In this document: in pieces, positions 29,701 to 39,876 of the stretch
How positions within the stretch are numbered: the stretch's first letter is position 1
Layout of the letters: each line of letters starts with the position of its first letter
Source of the DNA: Gari tellinella
Taxonomy: Eukaryota > Mollusca > Bivalvia > Cardiida > Psammobiidae
DNA: 64,000 nt
Assembly: GCA_922989275.2 (NCBI GenBank)
Contig: OV277866.1
Span: 73,196,328-73,260,327, forward strand
Direction of reading: 5' to 3'
Position numbers and translations under genes: made by a program
Notes under the pieces: generated by a model
Database searches by the model: none
Told to the model about the DNA's origin: nothing
What the model saw: the letters and a program-made list of their open reading frames with translations, nothing else

Positions 29701-32700
29701 CAAAAAGTTTCAAATCAACGGACATGTTGGTAATTTTAACTCTACATGCCCGTTGTTACTTTTTTATTGTAAAGTTGTAAAAGTTATTATTTACTTTTAG
29801 AAAATTCAATATTTCAAAATCATTAAAAATGTTCAAATTTCATGAAACAAACTATAACATACTGACAGAGCCTACATTGACCTAATTATCGAACGACCAA
29901 TCAGAGGTGGCGAATTGACAAGAAAGCATCCCGGTGATCCAGAGCAATGACCTCGTTCGAAAACGGTACAGTTATCTACATTTGTATTTATTTCACAAGT
30001 TTTATTTGTATATATTCGTGTTATTGAAGGTTCAGTTCAGAATTAGATTTGTGAACAAGTAAGAAATGTTACATCAGAAAGCACATGCGCGAAAAATATA
30101 GCTAAGGGTGGCGAAAACACAGGTAAACAGGCTATATACCGTAATGATCGTAAGTATTGGGACTAACAGGCATGGACAAACAGTGAAGTCCCTCAGCAGA
30201 CTGCTCTATGAGGAGCAGTTTGATCAGGGTCTACACTGTTTGCCATTAAGTTTGCACCTTTTGGACAGATTACTGAGTGATAAAAGCATTTCGTTAGGAT
30301 AATTACAGCAGTTACACAGGATGTCCCAGGGCTCCAGATAAGGGGAGTATTTCAAAAACTAAAATCTTTATTTCTGCTTTAAACCCTATGGTGTCACTAC
30401 TCATTAGAATCGTCTCGAAGAGACAATTCTAATGAGTAGTAACACCATAGGTTTAAGTGCTAAAACAAGTGAGAAAAGTTTGGATTTGTGCAGTTCACAC
30501 CCCCTTATCTGGAGCCCTGTGTCCCAATTGTTAGATCAATGCTTAACTCATTACCCCAAAGCCTGTTTCTAATTTTAAATATAAATGTAGGTGACTATCT
30601 AAAGCAGGCTAAAAGTAAAGCAGAATGCGCCTTAAGGCGCATGCTGCTTTACTTTTAGCCTGCTTTAAGCTTCCATCTGTTAGAATAATAGAAAATATTT
30701 CTTATGATATATGATCAGGACTTTGTAAAGTGGAATTATTTTCTTCAGTGGAGGAATAAATTAGAGGCATAAAAAGGCATATGTATGGAGTAATGGGTTA
30801 ATAAATGTGAGGGAAACTCGTATTTGGTGCAGTACGTCCTGTCATTCATAGCCATCAGTGCAAATCCATCTGTCACTAAGAGTACCTAGGAAATTAACCC
30901 ATTACCCCATAATATGCCTTTTTACGCCTTGAACTTATTCCTTGACTGAAGAAAATAGCTCCAAGTTTTACAGTGATGAGTATGTCTTATAAGAAATATT
31001 TTAGCAGATGTAGCAGATGGTAGCTAAAAGCAGGCTGAACGTAAAGCAGAATGCACCTTAAGGCACATTCTGCTTTACTTTCAACCTGCTTTAGGTGGCA
31101 ACTTGTCTTCAAAGTTCAAAACTAGAAACAGAATGTGGGATGATGGATTAAAGCAGGTGTCACGGTTGCTTGACCCATTACTCTGTGAATACCCCTTTTT
31201 ACTCCTCTAACTATTTCTATACTATGGAAAGTAGTTCCACATATGAAGTCCTGAACATAAAACACAAGGTCTTTCCAGTATCTTTTCAGTTGGTAGCTTA
31301 AAGCATGTTGAAAGTAAAGCAAAATAAGTTAGCATTTCTGCTTTACTTTCAACCTGTTTTAAGTGGTCACCTATCTCCAGAACTAGAGACAAGCTTTGGG
31401 GTATATTATGGGTTAAAGCAAGATAAAGGTGAACCAGAAAGCTTCTTCTTTACTTTCACCTTAGGCCTAAAAAAAAAAGTGGTGTTTCCGGTTTCCCGAC
31501 CGACCCTATTTTTTACCCCCGACCCTAAAGTTTTTAAAGGAAAATTAAAAAAAAAAAATTTTATTTTTTAGGTAAAAGTTTTTTTGGTGAGGGAAAAAAG
31601 ATACTGGAGGGGAAGGGGCCATTATTCGGCACCCGTTACAGAAGGAAAAAAGGCTTGTGTTAAAAGCAAACACACCACATTTTTTATTAAAATATAATAC
31701 GGTATTTATTTGATGCAATGGTTTTCAGATTGAAACAAGAACTATTTCACATAATTATATTATGAAATACCATACAATTTAAACTTGCAATTCAAGATAA
31801 ATCATTTCAGACACTTTCAATGTTGAATACAACAAGAGCAAGGTCATTATTTGTCATATAAACCCATCCGTTGATTGTAAAAAAATTCGCATAATTATAT
31901 GCTCTATATAAAAACTTTTTAAAAAATAAAAACTTTTTCCTACCGATCTACCCTAATTTTTGGGAGGGTGAAACCAGAAACACACATTTTTTTTTTAGGC
32001 CTTACTTAATTTCAACCCGTCTGAATTATCATTTCAGTGAACCATCAGGAAGAAAGGCCAAACAGTACACCAATAATGTCATTGAAGCCATGATCGTTTT
32101 CTGCATTTTTCATTTGTGCATGAACATATCTTTACAGAGTTTCACTACCCGTAGGATTTGCTAATATCAGTTCCCTACACACTGTACCCAGGCTTTGGAT
32201 GTTTGGCTACCTTAAACAGTTATCTAGACACATCGTGTGATAGGGAAATAAAACATGATGTCACTAATTTATAGCTTTTATTTACTCCAAAATATCAAGT
32301 ATGAATAGACAGAAATGCCGTGTCTTAATCTAGTGATTTCGGCCAAATTAGCTATTAAAATAAGATGCGCTTGTGAAGAAGTGATCATGATGTGACCATG
32401 ACCTCTAAATTACACTGACCTTAAGTTTGTCTGACATGTCAAAATTATACTGCCCTCGAAAGCTCTTTCAGTGGATTTGACCTCTTAATGACCTTGACCT
32501 GTGTCTGACATTATCAAATGTGTACTCAGCTAACATGCTTTTTTAGAGGAATACACATATACCAAATAAAAATTCTCTATCACATGCAGTTCTAAAGTTA
32601 TGACCAAGGTTAATTCAGCCTATTTGACTTTTACCTAATAGGGTCATGTTGCACTGAGCTCACGGGTGTCTTGAGTGGAGTGCACATGCCAAACCTGAAG

Positions 32701-34653
32701 TCTCATCACTTGTAGTTTCAAGATATGGCCAAGACTGAAATCAGCCTATTTGACCTCTGAATAACCTTGACCTTTTTATGACATGACCAAAATAGTACTG
32801 TGCCCAAAGGTTTTTCGAGTAAAGTACACTAGCCTGATTTAAAGATGTTCACATGTGTTGTTTCAAAGTTATTGCTACAATTAAATATAGCCTTTGGATT
32901 TGAGTTAAATGACATTGACCTTTTCCTGGCATGTCATGGTATGCTGGGCAGAAAGGCTTCATGAGTAGAGTGAAAATGCAAATTATGAAGTCTATCACAG
33001 GAAGGTTTAAAGTCAAAGTAATGACCAAGATTTGACCACTAAATGACCTTGACCTTTTTCTGACATCCCAAAACAGGTGAAACAGAAAGGTAAAGCTATC
33101 AGGCTTCAGTACAACAGGTGAGTGATATCAGGGCCTTCAGGCCTTCTTGTTTTGAGATTTGACCTAGTAACCCACTTTTTGAACCAAAATGAACCCATTA
33201 TCAAACATGACCTAGATTTTGTCAATATAGTCATGTTGACCAAGTTTGATCAAAATCGGGTCAAATTTGTGGCTACTAGAGTGTTCACAATCTTTTTCTA
33301 GGATTTGACCAAGTGACCTACTTTTTGACCCCACATAACCCATTATCAAACTTAACCTAGATTTTGTCAGGATAGTCATTCAGGTCAAGTTTGATAAAGA
33401 TTGGGATACAATTATGGTTACTAGAGTGTTCACAAGCTTTTTCTAAGCATTGACCTACTTTTTGACCACACATAACTTATACTCAAACTTGACCTAGATT
33501 TTGTCAAGATGGTCATTCTGACCAAGTTTGATCAAGATTGGGTCAAAATTGGGACTGATAGAGTGTTGACAGCTATTTTCTAAGATTTGACCTAGTGACC
33601 TACTTTTAGAACCAACACAACACATTATGGATCTTGACCTAGATTTGGTCAATATTGTCATTCTGGCCATGTTTGATAAAGAATGGGTTAAATTTGTGGC
33701 TACTAGAGTGTTCACAAGCTTTTTCTAATATTTGAGCTTGTGACCTATTTTTTGACCCAACACTGCCCATTATCAAACTCGATCTAAATTTTGTCACGAT
33801 AGTCATTCTGACCAAGTTTGAATTGATTGGGTTAAAATGTGTTGCCTCTAGAGTGTTCACAAGCTTTTTCTAAGATTTGACCTAGTGACCTACTTTTTAA
33901 TCCTACATTACCCATAATAAAAAATTTTTTATAAATATTGACCTAGCTTTTGTTTAGATGATCATTCTTGCCAAGTTTAATAAAGATTGAGTCAAAAGTG
34001 TGGCCTTTAGAGTGTTCAAAAGATACACGTGACGCACATCGACACCGGAAACAGCTTGATCACAATAGTTCAACGAGCACTACGTGCTCAGGTGAGCTAA
34101 AAAGAAAAGTGAATGCAAGCGACCAGCACATGTCTGTTTTAAAATGTAAGAATAAACTGTAAATTTTGTAAAAAGACTCTGCAATGAAAAAAAATTGGGA
34201 AAAAGATCAGACCTTCAGAAAAAGCGTATCAGATTGACTCGACACATGCACATCTATTGAGTTCATGAGTGGAACAAGGGCCATAACTCTGGCCTCACTT
34301 TCAATAAATTACTCGGTAGCCCAAAGTCTTTAGGTGGTTCTGAGGAATAATTATCAGGAAATCACTGTATATCTACAAATTTACCTCACTGATTTAAGCT
34401 CTGTATTGTACAAGTTAGTCCATTTTTGCATTTTCTCATATTCAATGGGTATTCTTGGAGTTGGTTCTTTCACTCTGTATATTTTGCTGGGAGCCTTTGG
34501 CACCCATCTTGGCTTTCTGAACCTTACAAACTGCTGATTCACAGACCGAAGATTGGGGTTGCGCACATAACACGACAATCCACACGAACACTTCGTTATG
34601 TTTTTTAAGACTGACATAGTTTCTAGATTGAAGTATCTTCTTAAAACATGCAC
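26569..34653 (-). CDS. MRPS26: MRPS26: mitochondrial small ribosomal subunit protein mS26, 4 coding exons, 243 aa
   Basis: The coding exons on the minus strand are 34653-34385, 29482-29342, 27621-27498 and 26766-26569. All junctions are GT..AG and phases are continuous. The protein is a structural component of the mitoribosome small subunit. The N-terminus (MHVLRRYFNLE.. then RFRKPRWVPKAPSKIYRVKE) is basic and compatible with a mitochondrial targeting region. Residues 91-178 are a long charged coiled coil (KQKVQERDVREREEMREKAR). The C-terminal block DYIPEENLDSEIEKLLNSR followed by YEFAITPEG is diagnostic and matches the end of vertebrate mS26. At 243 aa it is longer than the human protein (about 205), mainly through an acidic tail. 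It is divergent with EXD2 and convergent with SEPSECS. A second Met (MSVLKNI) lies 12 codons after the first. Confidence 0.88.
26863..27454. mobile_element. Two different TTAA MITE families nested, filling MRPS26 intron 3
   Basis: A CCCATTACCCC copy is opened at its internal TTAA by a CCCTTTGAACCCTAGTCCCG copy (26913-27156) whose hairpin is GATCAGAGG..CCTCTGATC. TTAA is duplicated on both sides of each. It occupies most of the 731-bp intron. Confidence 0.86.
27498..27621 (-). CDS. MRPS26: MRPS26 coding exon 3 (aa 137-178, coiled coil)
   Basis: The exon encodes the strongly charged helix LNEQKEKELVIAIKKQKVQE followed by RDVREREEMREKARQKVLEV. The acceptor is CTGTCACAG and the donor GTAAGA. Phase 0 at its end joins exon 4 directly. 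Confidence 0.87.
28503..29040. mobile_element. TTAA-flanked MITE carrying a tRNA-like sequence, copy 2 (538 bp)
   Basis: It is the same length as copy 1 and nearly identical, flanked by TTAA at 28499-28502 and 29041-29044. It is nested in another TTAA MITE (about 28310-29087). The tRNA-like part (28816-28907) differs from copy 1 by small insertions and deletions in both arms. Confidence 0.88.
29342..29482 (-). CDS. MRPS26: MRPS26 coding exon 2 (aa 90-137)
   Basis: The exon reads AFLQQYHTKIKHKQADDTKR then WESKFAVMMEKNDAWNNAA. The acceptor is TCTTCCAG and the donor GTTGGC. Joined to exon 1 it restores the split arginine codon and matches the middle helix of mS26. A hAT-like hairpin MITE ends about 20 bp beyond its donor. 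Confidence 0.85.
29515..29928. mobile_element. TIR element beside MRPS26 exon 2
   Basis: TGCTTCTTGTCAATTCGCCA at 29515 is the near-complement of TGGCGAATTGACAAGAAAGC at about 29908-29927. The left end is doubled (TTCTTGTCAATTCGCCAC twice). It is 32 bp outside the exon 2 acceptor. Confidence 0.7.
30325..30525. mobile_element. hAT-like hairpin MITE (CAGGGCTCCAGATAAG)
   Basis: The ends CAGGGCTCCAGATAAG and CTTATCTGGAGCCCTG frame a central palindrome CTCATTAGAATCGTCTC..GAGACAATTCTAATGAG. Further copies lie at about 8408-8603, 15205-15402, 29128-29320, 43350-43548 and 52297-53370 (split by the LINE). Confidence 0.85.
31464..32001. mobile_element. Harbinger-like element, 538 bp, TTA target duplication
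   Basis: The ends are GGCCTAAAAAAAAAA and TTTTTTTTTTAGGCC, each followed inward by GTGTTTCCGGTTTC or its inverted equivalent. TTA flanks both sides. It lies in MRPS26 intron 1. Confidence 0.85.
33150..34105. mobile_element. Tandem-core element, ~145-bp period, inverted orientation
   Basis: The units TTTGACCTAGTGACCTACTT repeat roughly every 145 bp and are the reverse complement of the 39-41 kb family. It ends with GAGCACTACGTGCTCAGGTG, the family's terminal hairpin in reverse. A further decayed TTGACC-rich array fills 32350-33150. Confidence 0.8.
34385..34653 (-). CDS. MRPS26: MRPS26 coding exon 1 (aa 1-90)
   Basis: The exon encodes the arginine/lysine-rich N-terminus and the helix IPIEYEKMQKWTNLYNTELK. 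The donor on the minus strand is AG/GTAAAT at 34384. The first ATG at 34653 is used; the second at 34617 would shorten the presequence by 12 residues. Confidence 0.85.
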
Positions 34654-35108
34654 ATTGGAGTTCTCGGCATGACTTTGTCAGCCATTTTGCCTTGATTCGG
34701 TCCAATTTAATTCGACATGTACATGTATGTCGAGTCTGCCATGAAGCGTTATTTTACAGGCTTTAATCAAATCATAAATCAAACAAGTTTTTTAAACAAA
34801 AGATTTAACACTCTGTTTAACACTCATATATCAGAACAACAGCGGTATTAATGTGCGGTTACTATTTTTGGTTACGATTTCTTTCGGGATGCAACCTATT
34901 TCTGTCCAAAATGTTACGCCTCGTATAATTGGATGTTTACGAGTGGTAAGCCAATCAACGCACACATTAGAAGCATTGAAAACCGTAACCGGTGTCGATA
35001 CTCTTTTTCCAACCGGTGTTGTTGCTTCCACTATTGCGCAATGCTTACACAAATTTCCTCTTCTTCATCTAGAAAATACATTTGATTGAAGTGAACGTAT
35101 TTTTTAAA
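34654..35108. promoter_or_regulatory. Head-to-head intergenic region, likely bidirectional promoter of MRPS26 and EXD2
   Basis: Only 455 bp separate the MRPS26 start (minus) from the EXD2 start (plus). It is one of the few stretches here free of recognisable mobile DNA. No clear TATA box was seen. A GTG-initiated 78-codon plus-strand reading frame crosses it but resembles nothing known. The shared-promoter call rests on spacing and orientation only. Confidence 0.6.
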
Positions 35109-35151
35109 ATGTTGAACAAAGCAGCATTTCCTGTTATTATACTTGGCGGTG
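35109..35151 (+). CDS. EXD2: EXD2 coding exon 1 (aa 1-14)
   Basis: The exon encodes MLNKAAFPVIILGG and leaves G for the next exon. The donor is GTAAGT. It forms the first half of the membrane anchor completed by AAVVWTLY in exon 2, matching the hydrophobic N-terminus of vertebrate EXD2. This is the most uncertain exon because it is short. Confidence 0.75.
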
Positions 35152-38100
35152 GTAAGTTCAAAGATCAGCTGTCATATGTTTCTATTTTTGTCTATCCTAA
35201 ATCTGATTTCTTACTTTACCTTTTCTCTCATTTCCCTTTTGTGACCAATCCAAACCCTTTGGGTAATAGTCAATAGTGACTGTGCCAACATATGATGTAG
35301 ATGTATCTGAATACGTCACATGATGTGCTGTCAATGACTGCCTGAGGTAGAGTGATCCAGAGGCGAATCACGTCTATGAAGAATGAGTGTTGATATTGTA
35401 ACATGCAATCCGAGAGACCCAGCAACAACAAACCCCGTCGGTGCAAAGCTTAAGCTCTTACCAAGAGATGTTTGTTGCGCTATATAATGCACTCTACTTC
35501 CCAACATACAACGGTTTGGGAAGTCTCATTTGCATATATCAACGTACAACGTAGGTTACATTACTCTCTCCTCCGAGAAGTCTCGTCCCGAGCATTGGAC
35601 GCGAGAGAACCGTGGGTATGGCAACTCCAGTCTGGCAGTTGTCATTATCCCACCGCTGCCACCATTTGTAACGTGCAAACCGAGTGACCCAGCAACAACA
35701 AACCCCGTCGATGCAAAGCTTAAGCTCACACCAAGAGATGTTTGTTGCGCTATATAATGCACTCTACTTCCCAACATACAACTGTTTGGGAAGCCTCATT
35801 TGTATATACCAACGTACGACGTATGTTACAATATATTATTATAGTGTCCGGGCCCAGGAATCGAAACCGAAACCTCTTGCTTGGAAGGCGAGCATTATAA
35901 CCATTGAGCCAAAAGTCTGGATGTTAGGCTCGAGGGCCTAACACTACGTTTATTTCACTACACTCCTCCCCATCTTAATTATGAGGTCCTTTTTATCTCT
36001 CAGCGATCATACCTTTTGTCTTACCGTAGCTACCACACATAATTTCTGACGGTGATCCATGCATTTGGCAAGGACAGTCATCACCAGATGGGGCGTAAAA
36101 ACCCGTTTGCCGACAAGGCCATTATAGTTTCCACGCCCGGGAATCGAACCTGAAACCTCCCGCTTGGAATGCGAGCGTTATAACCATTGAGCCAAAAGTC
36201 TGGAGGTTAGACTCGAGGGCCTAACACTGCCTATCTTTCACTACAATTATGACATTAGAGCTCTCCAACATGAATTTAAGTTTATAGTTTATCCAACAAC
36301 GTTTCGCCATTATAAGGCTTTTTCACAAATTTTAGTTTATAATTTATCCTCCGACGTTTCGCTGTAAGGCTTCTTTTGATATATTTTGATATAATTATTA
36401 TATAAAATGTCTGGTTGTGAGCACAATGGTTTGAGATAGGTCTGTGAGACGTGTATGTACATCATCACATCCCAAGCCAGTGCTTGTCTCTCTTGTATTG
36501 TGAACGGGTGCAGATTTTGTAGCTTTTATATGTAGCAGCATTGAGTGTTGTCGAGTCACATGCTTGGGGGAAAAACAGTAAGTCCAAAGAACCAGAGCAT
36601 GATTTATGTTGGGTGCCAACTGTAACAGCCTATCAGGACTGTTGAAAAGTCATGGCCCAATCAGACCCCAGGGTCTCTGAAATAACTTGCCAGCACTCTA
36701 ACCACATGTATGCACTGAGCTTCCAAGTCACATGATCAGACACAGAAGGTATTATCTTCTTTTTTCATTACTGACCACAATCAACTAATTGAATATACTG
36801 CCAGACTTCGCAACAAGAATAAAATCTTGCTACACAGCTATAAGTAAATTTTATTAACCCAGACAGTATCGTGAACTGGATGTCCAGTCTGCTTGATCAC
36901 TGGCAACAAGTGGAAGTAAATCCCAGTTCCCACGGATCAGTCGCCAGAACTTACTAAAGCCTGTCTCACACAGAACACGGTTGGGCACACGGTTCAAATA
37001 CGGTATACTCGGTTATACACGGGTTGACTGGTATGAATGTAGCACGAGTATGTACGAACAAAACACGGATATACTCGGTCAAGCAAGGTTTGTCACGGTT
37101 TTAACACGATTTGAAAAACGATTTTCATACGATTGTTGTACGGTTCCAAGTACGGTCTAGTACGGTCTGTTACGGCCTAGTACGATTAAACACGACTTTT
37201 ACTGGATTAATTGGACATTTACAGGGTTTACATACGGTCCCACCGACTTTTGCTCTATACGATTTATATACGATATTGACACGGTTGAGCTCACTCGTGT
37301 TAAGTGGAATTCATGTGCGGTTGTGTATACGGTCTCACACGGTCTCTCACGGTCTTGTACGATCGCTAATACGATCATACACGGACATGGCACCCGTGCC
37401 AGTTTTTTAAAAGTTTTAATAATTATACACGGATACACTCGAATGGCCCGAGTGTAACTCGGATAAGGCCACGGTTGGTTCGGTTGTATGTACGGTTTAC
37501 ACGGGTGGCCAACCGTATAAGCCGTGTGTTCTGTGTGAGACAGGCTTAACAAAATAAAAAGGCCTATTTATAAGGTAGTGTGTTAACTCTTTTGTAGCTG
37601 CAGTTGTATGGACTTTGTACAGATATGTGAGGTCACGGCAGCAGAAACACATACATTTTCGAGCAAAGGGAAACAGAGAGATTCTTGTTGTCAACAATGC
37701 TTCAGAGTGGGATGAAATTTATCCTCGTCTATGCCAAAGTTGCACTGTTATAAAGGTAAGTGCTTGGCTTATAGTAACACTTTTAACTGATGTTAAAAGA
37801 TTTTGTTAATGCCACCTGTATCTGTCCGCCCATCAGTATCAGGTTAACCCATTACCTCTTAGCCTATTTCTTGCTTCGAAAACAGGTGACCACTTAAAGC
37901 AGGTTATGGCACATTCTGCTTTACTTTCAGCCTGCTTTAAGCTACCATCTTCTAGGATATGGAAAATATTTCTTTTGGTACATATTCTTTGCTGTATAAA
38001 CTGGAACTTTTTTCTTCAGTGGAGGAATAAGTAAGAGGCGTAAAAAGGCGTTTTTAAGGGGTAATGGGTTAACTAGATTATGTTTCGTCTAATATTAACA

Positions 38101-39837
38101 CTGCTTACTCAAACACTTGGATACCTATACAGTTTTTGCCTTGGACCATTACCTATACAGTTGTTGCCTTGGTCCATTCTCAATCTACCAATATCACCCA
38201 TCCTCAATTGACCTTGACCTAATTTGGACCTAGAAAAGATTCAGAATATATTGTCAAGGATGCGACCAAATAATGTAATGGAACATTCTACAGTATTTAC
38301 TTTCAGTCTGCTTCAAACGATCATATGCTTGGAGGCTAGGTTGTATTTGATATGCATTATTGCGCATATTTCATGACTGTATAAAGTGGAACTATTTTCT
38401 TAAGGGGAAAATTAAATTTAAGGTGTAAAAATGTGTATCTATTAGGTAATGGGTTAAATGATGTATTGTTCATATTTTCAGGCTTTGGGATTTGACTGTG
38501 AGTGGGTGAATTTAGACCAAAGAGAACCTGTGGCTTTAGTTCAACTTGCCACCCATGATGGCTTATGTGTCTTGGTACGAATCTTCTTGATGAAAGATGA
38601 TGTACCAGTTACATTGCGACAGCTGTTGTCTAATAAAAGGTTTGTGTCCTAGTTTTTGTTAGTACGCTTAACTAGGAAATAAAGACAGTCAAACTTGGAT
38701 ACATGAAGAATGCAGAACTCAAATGAGAGATGACTTTTAATCTTTCCTACCTGAAGCTTCAAATGAACAATCCAAAATTCCAATTTATTCTAGTCCATTT
38801 ATGACTGCATTGTATTTGGGTTGTTTTTGCAAATATATTCCAGTGTGACAAACAATGAAGACCCAGAACAGAGGGCTGATCAGGGTATTCACTGTTTGCA
38901 TAGGACAAGACTAGTGTATTCTGTAAAGGTACAGTGTTTGTAAAAGGCACATAATTATATGCATGACTAAAGTTCAAATGGTGAAATCTTTTCCCAACAG
39001 CTATCATTGCATATTGATCCCTCACATCAGAAAGTATCTTTGCCTTCCCCAATGGCTTTGGTATTTTTGTAGGGAGGGAGCATTTTTAGCTCACCTGGCA
39101 CGAAGTGCCAAGGTGAGCTTTTAGGATCACTGGATGTCCGTCGTCCGTCGTACGTCTGTCTGTCTGTCCACAATTGGTTCGTTAACACTCTAGCAGCTAC
39201 AAATATCATCCAATCTTCATGAAACTTGATCACAATGTTTGTCTAGTAGAAATCTAGGCCAAGTTCGAATGTGGGTCATGTCGGGTCAAAAACTAGGTCA
39301 CTAGGTCAAATCATAGAAAAACCTTGTTAACACTCTAGAGGCTACAAATCTCATTGAATCTTGATGAAACTTGGTCAGAATATTTGTCTTATTGATATCT
39401 AGGTCAAGTTTGAATATGGGTCATGTCAGGTCAAAAACTAGGTCACTAGGTCAAATCATAGAAAAACCTTGTTAACACTCTTGAGGCTACACATCTCATT
39501 GGATCTTGATGAAACTTGGTCAGAATATTTGTCTTATTGATATATAGGTCAAGTTTGAATATGGGTCATGTCCGGTCAAATACTAGGTCACTAGGTGAAA
39601 TCATAGGAAAACCATTTTAACAATCTAGAGGCTATAAATCTCATTGGATCTTGATGAATCATTGTCAGAATGTTTGTCTTATTGATATCTAGGCCAAGTG
39701 GGAATATGGGTCATGCCCGGTCAAAAATTAGGTCACTATGTCAAATCATAGAACAACCTTGATAACACTCTTGAGGTTTGTGTTAGTTCAAAAACTAGGT
39801 CACTAGGTCAAATCATAGGAAAATCTTGTTTTTTTTT

Positions 39838-39876
<39 letters not shown>

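Noticed and set aside
34853..35089. 78-codon plus-strand frame between MRPS26 and EXD2
   Set aside because: It begins with GTG, matches nothing recognised and overlaps the probable shared promoter and 5' UTRs.
37111..37552. Reading frames of 99 and 117 codons on opposite strands
   Set aside because: They lie wholly within the Harbinger-like element and reflect its CGG-rich motif mosaic; no family resemblance.
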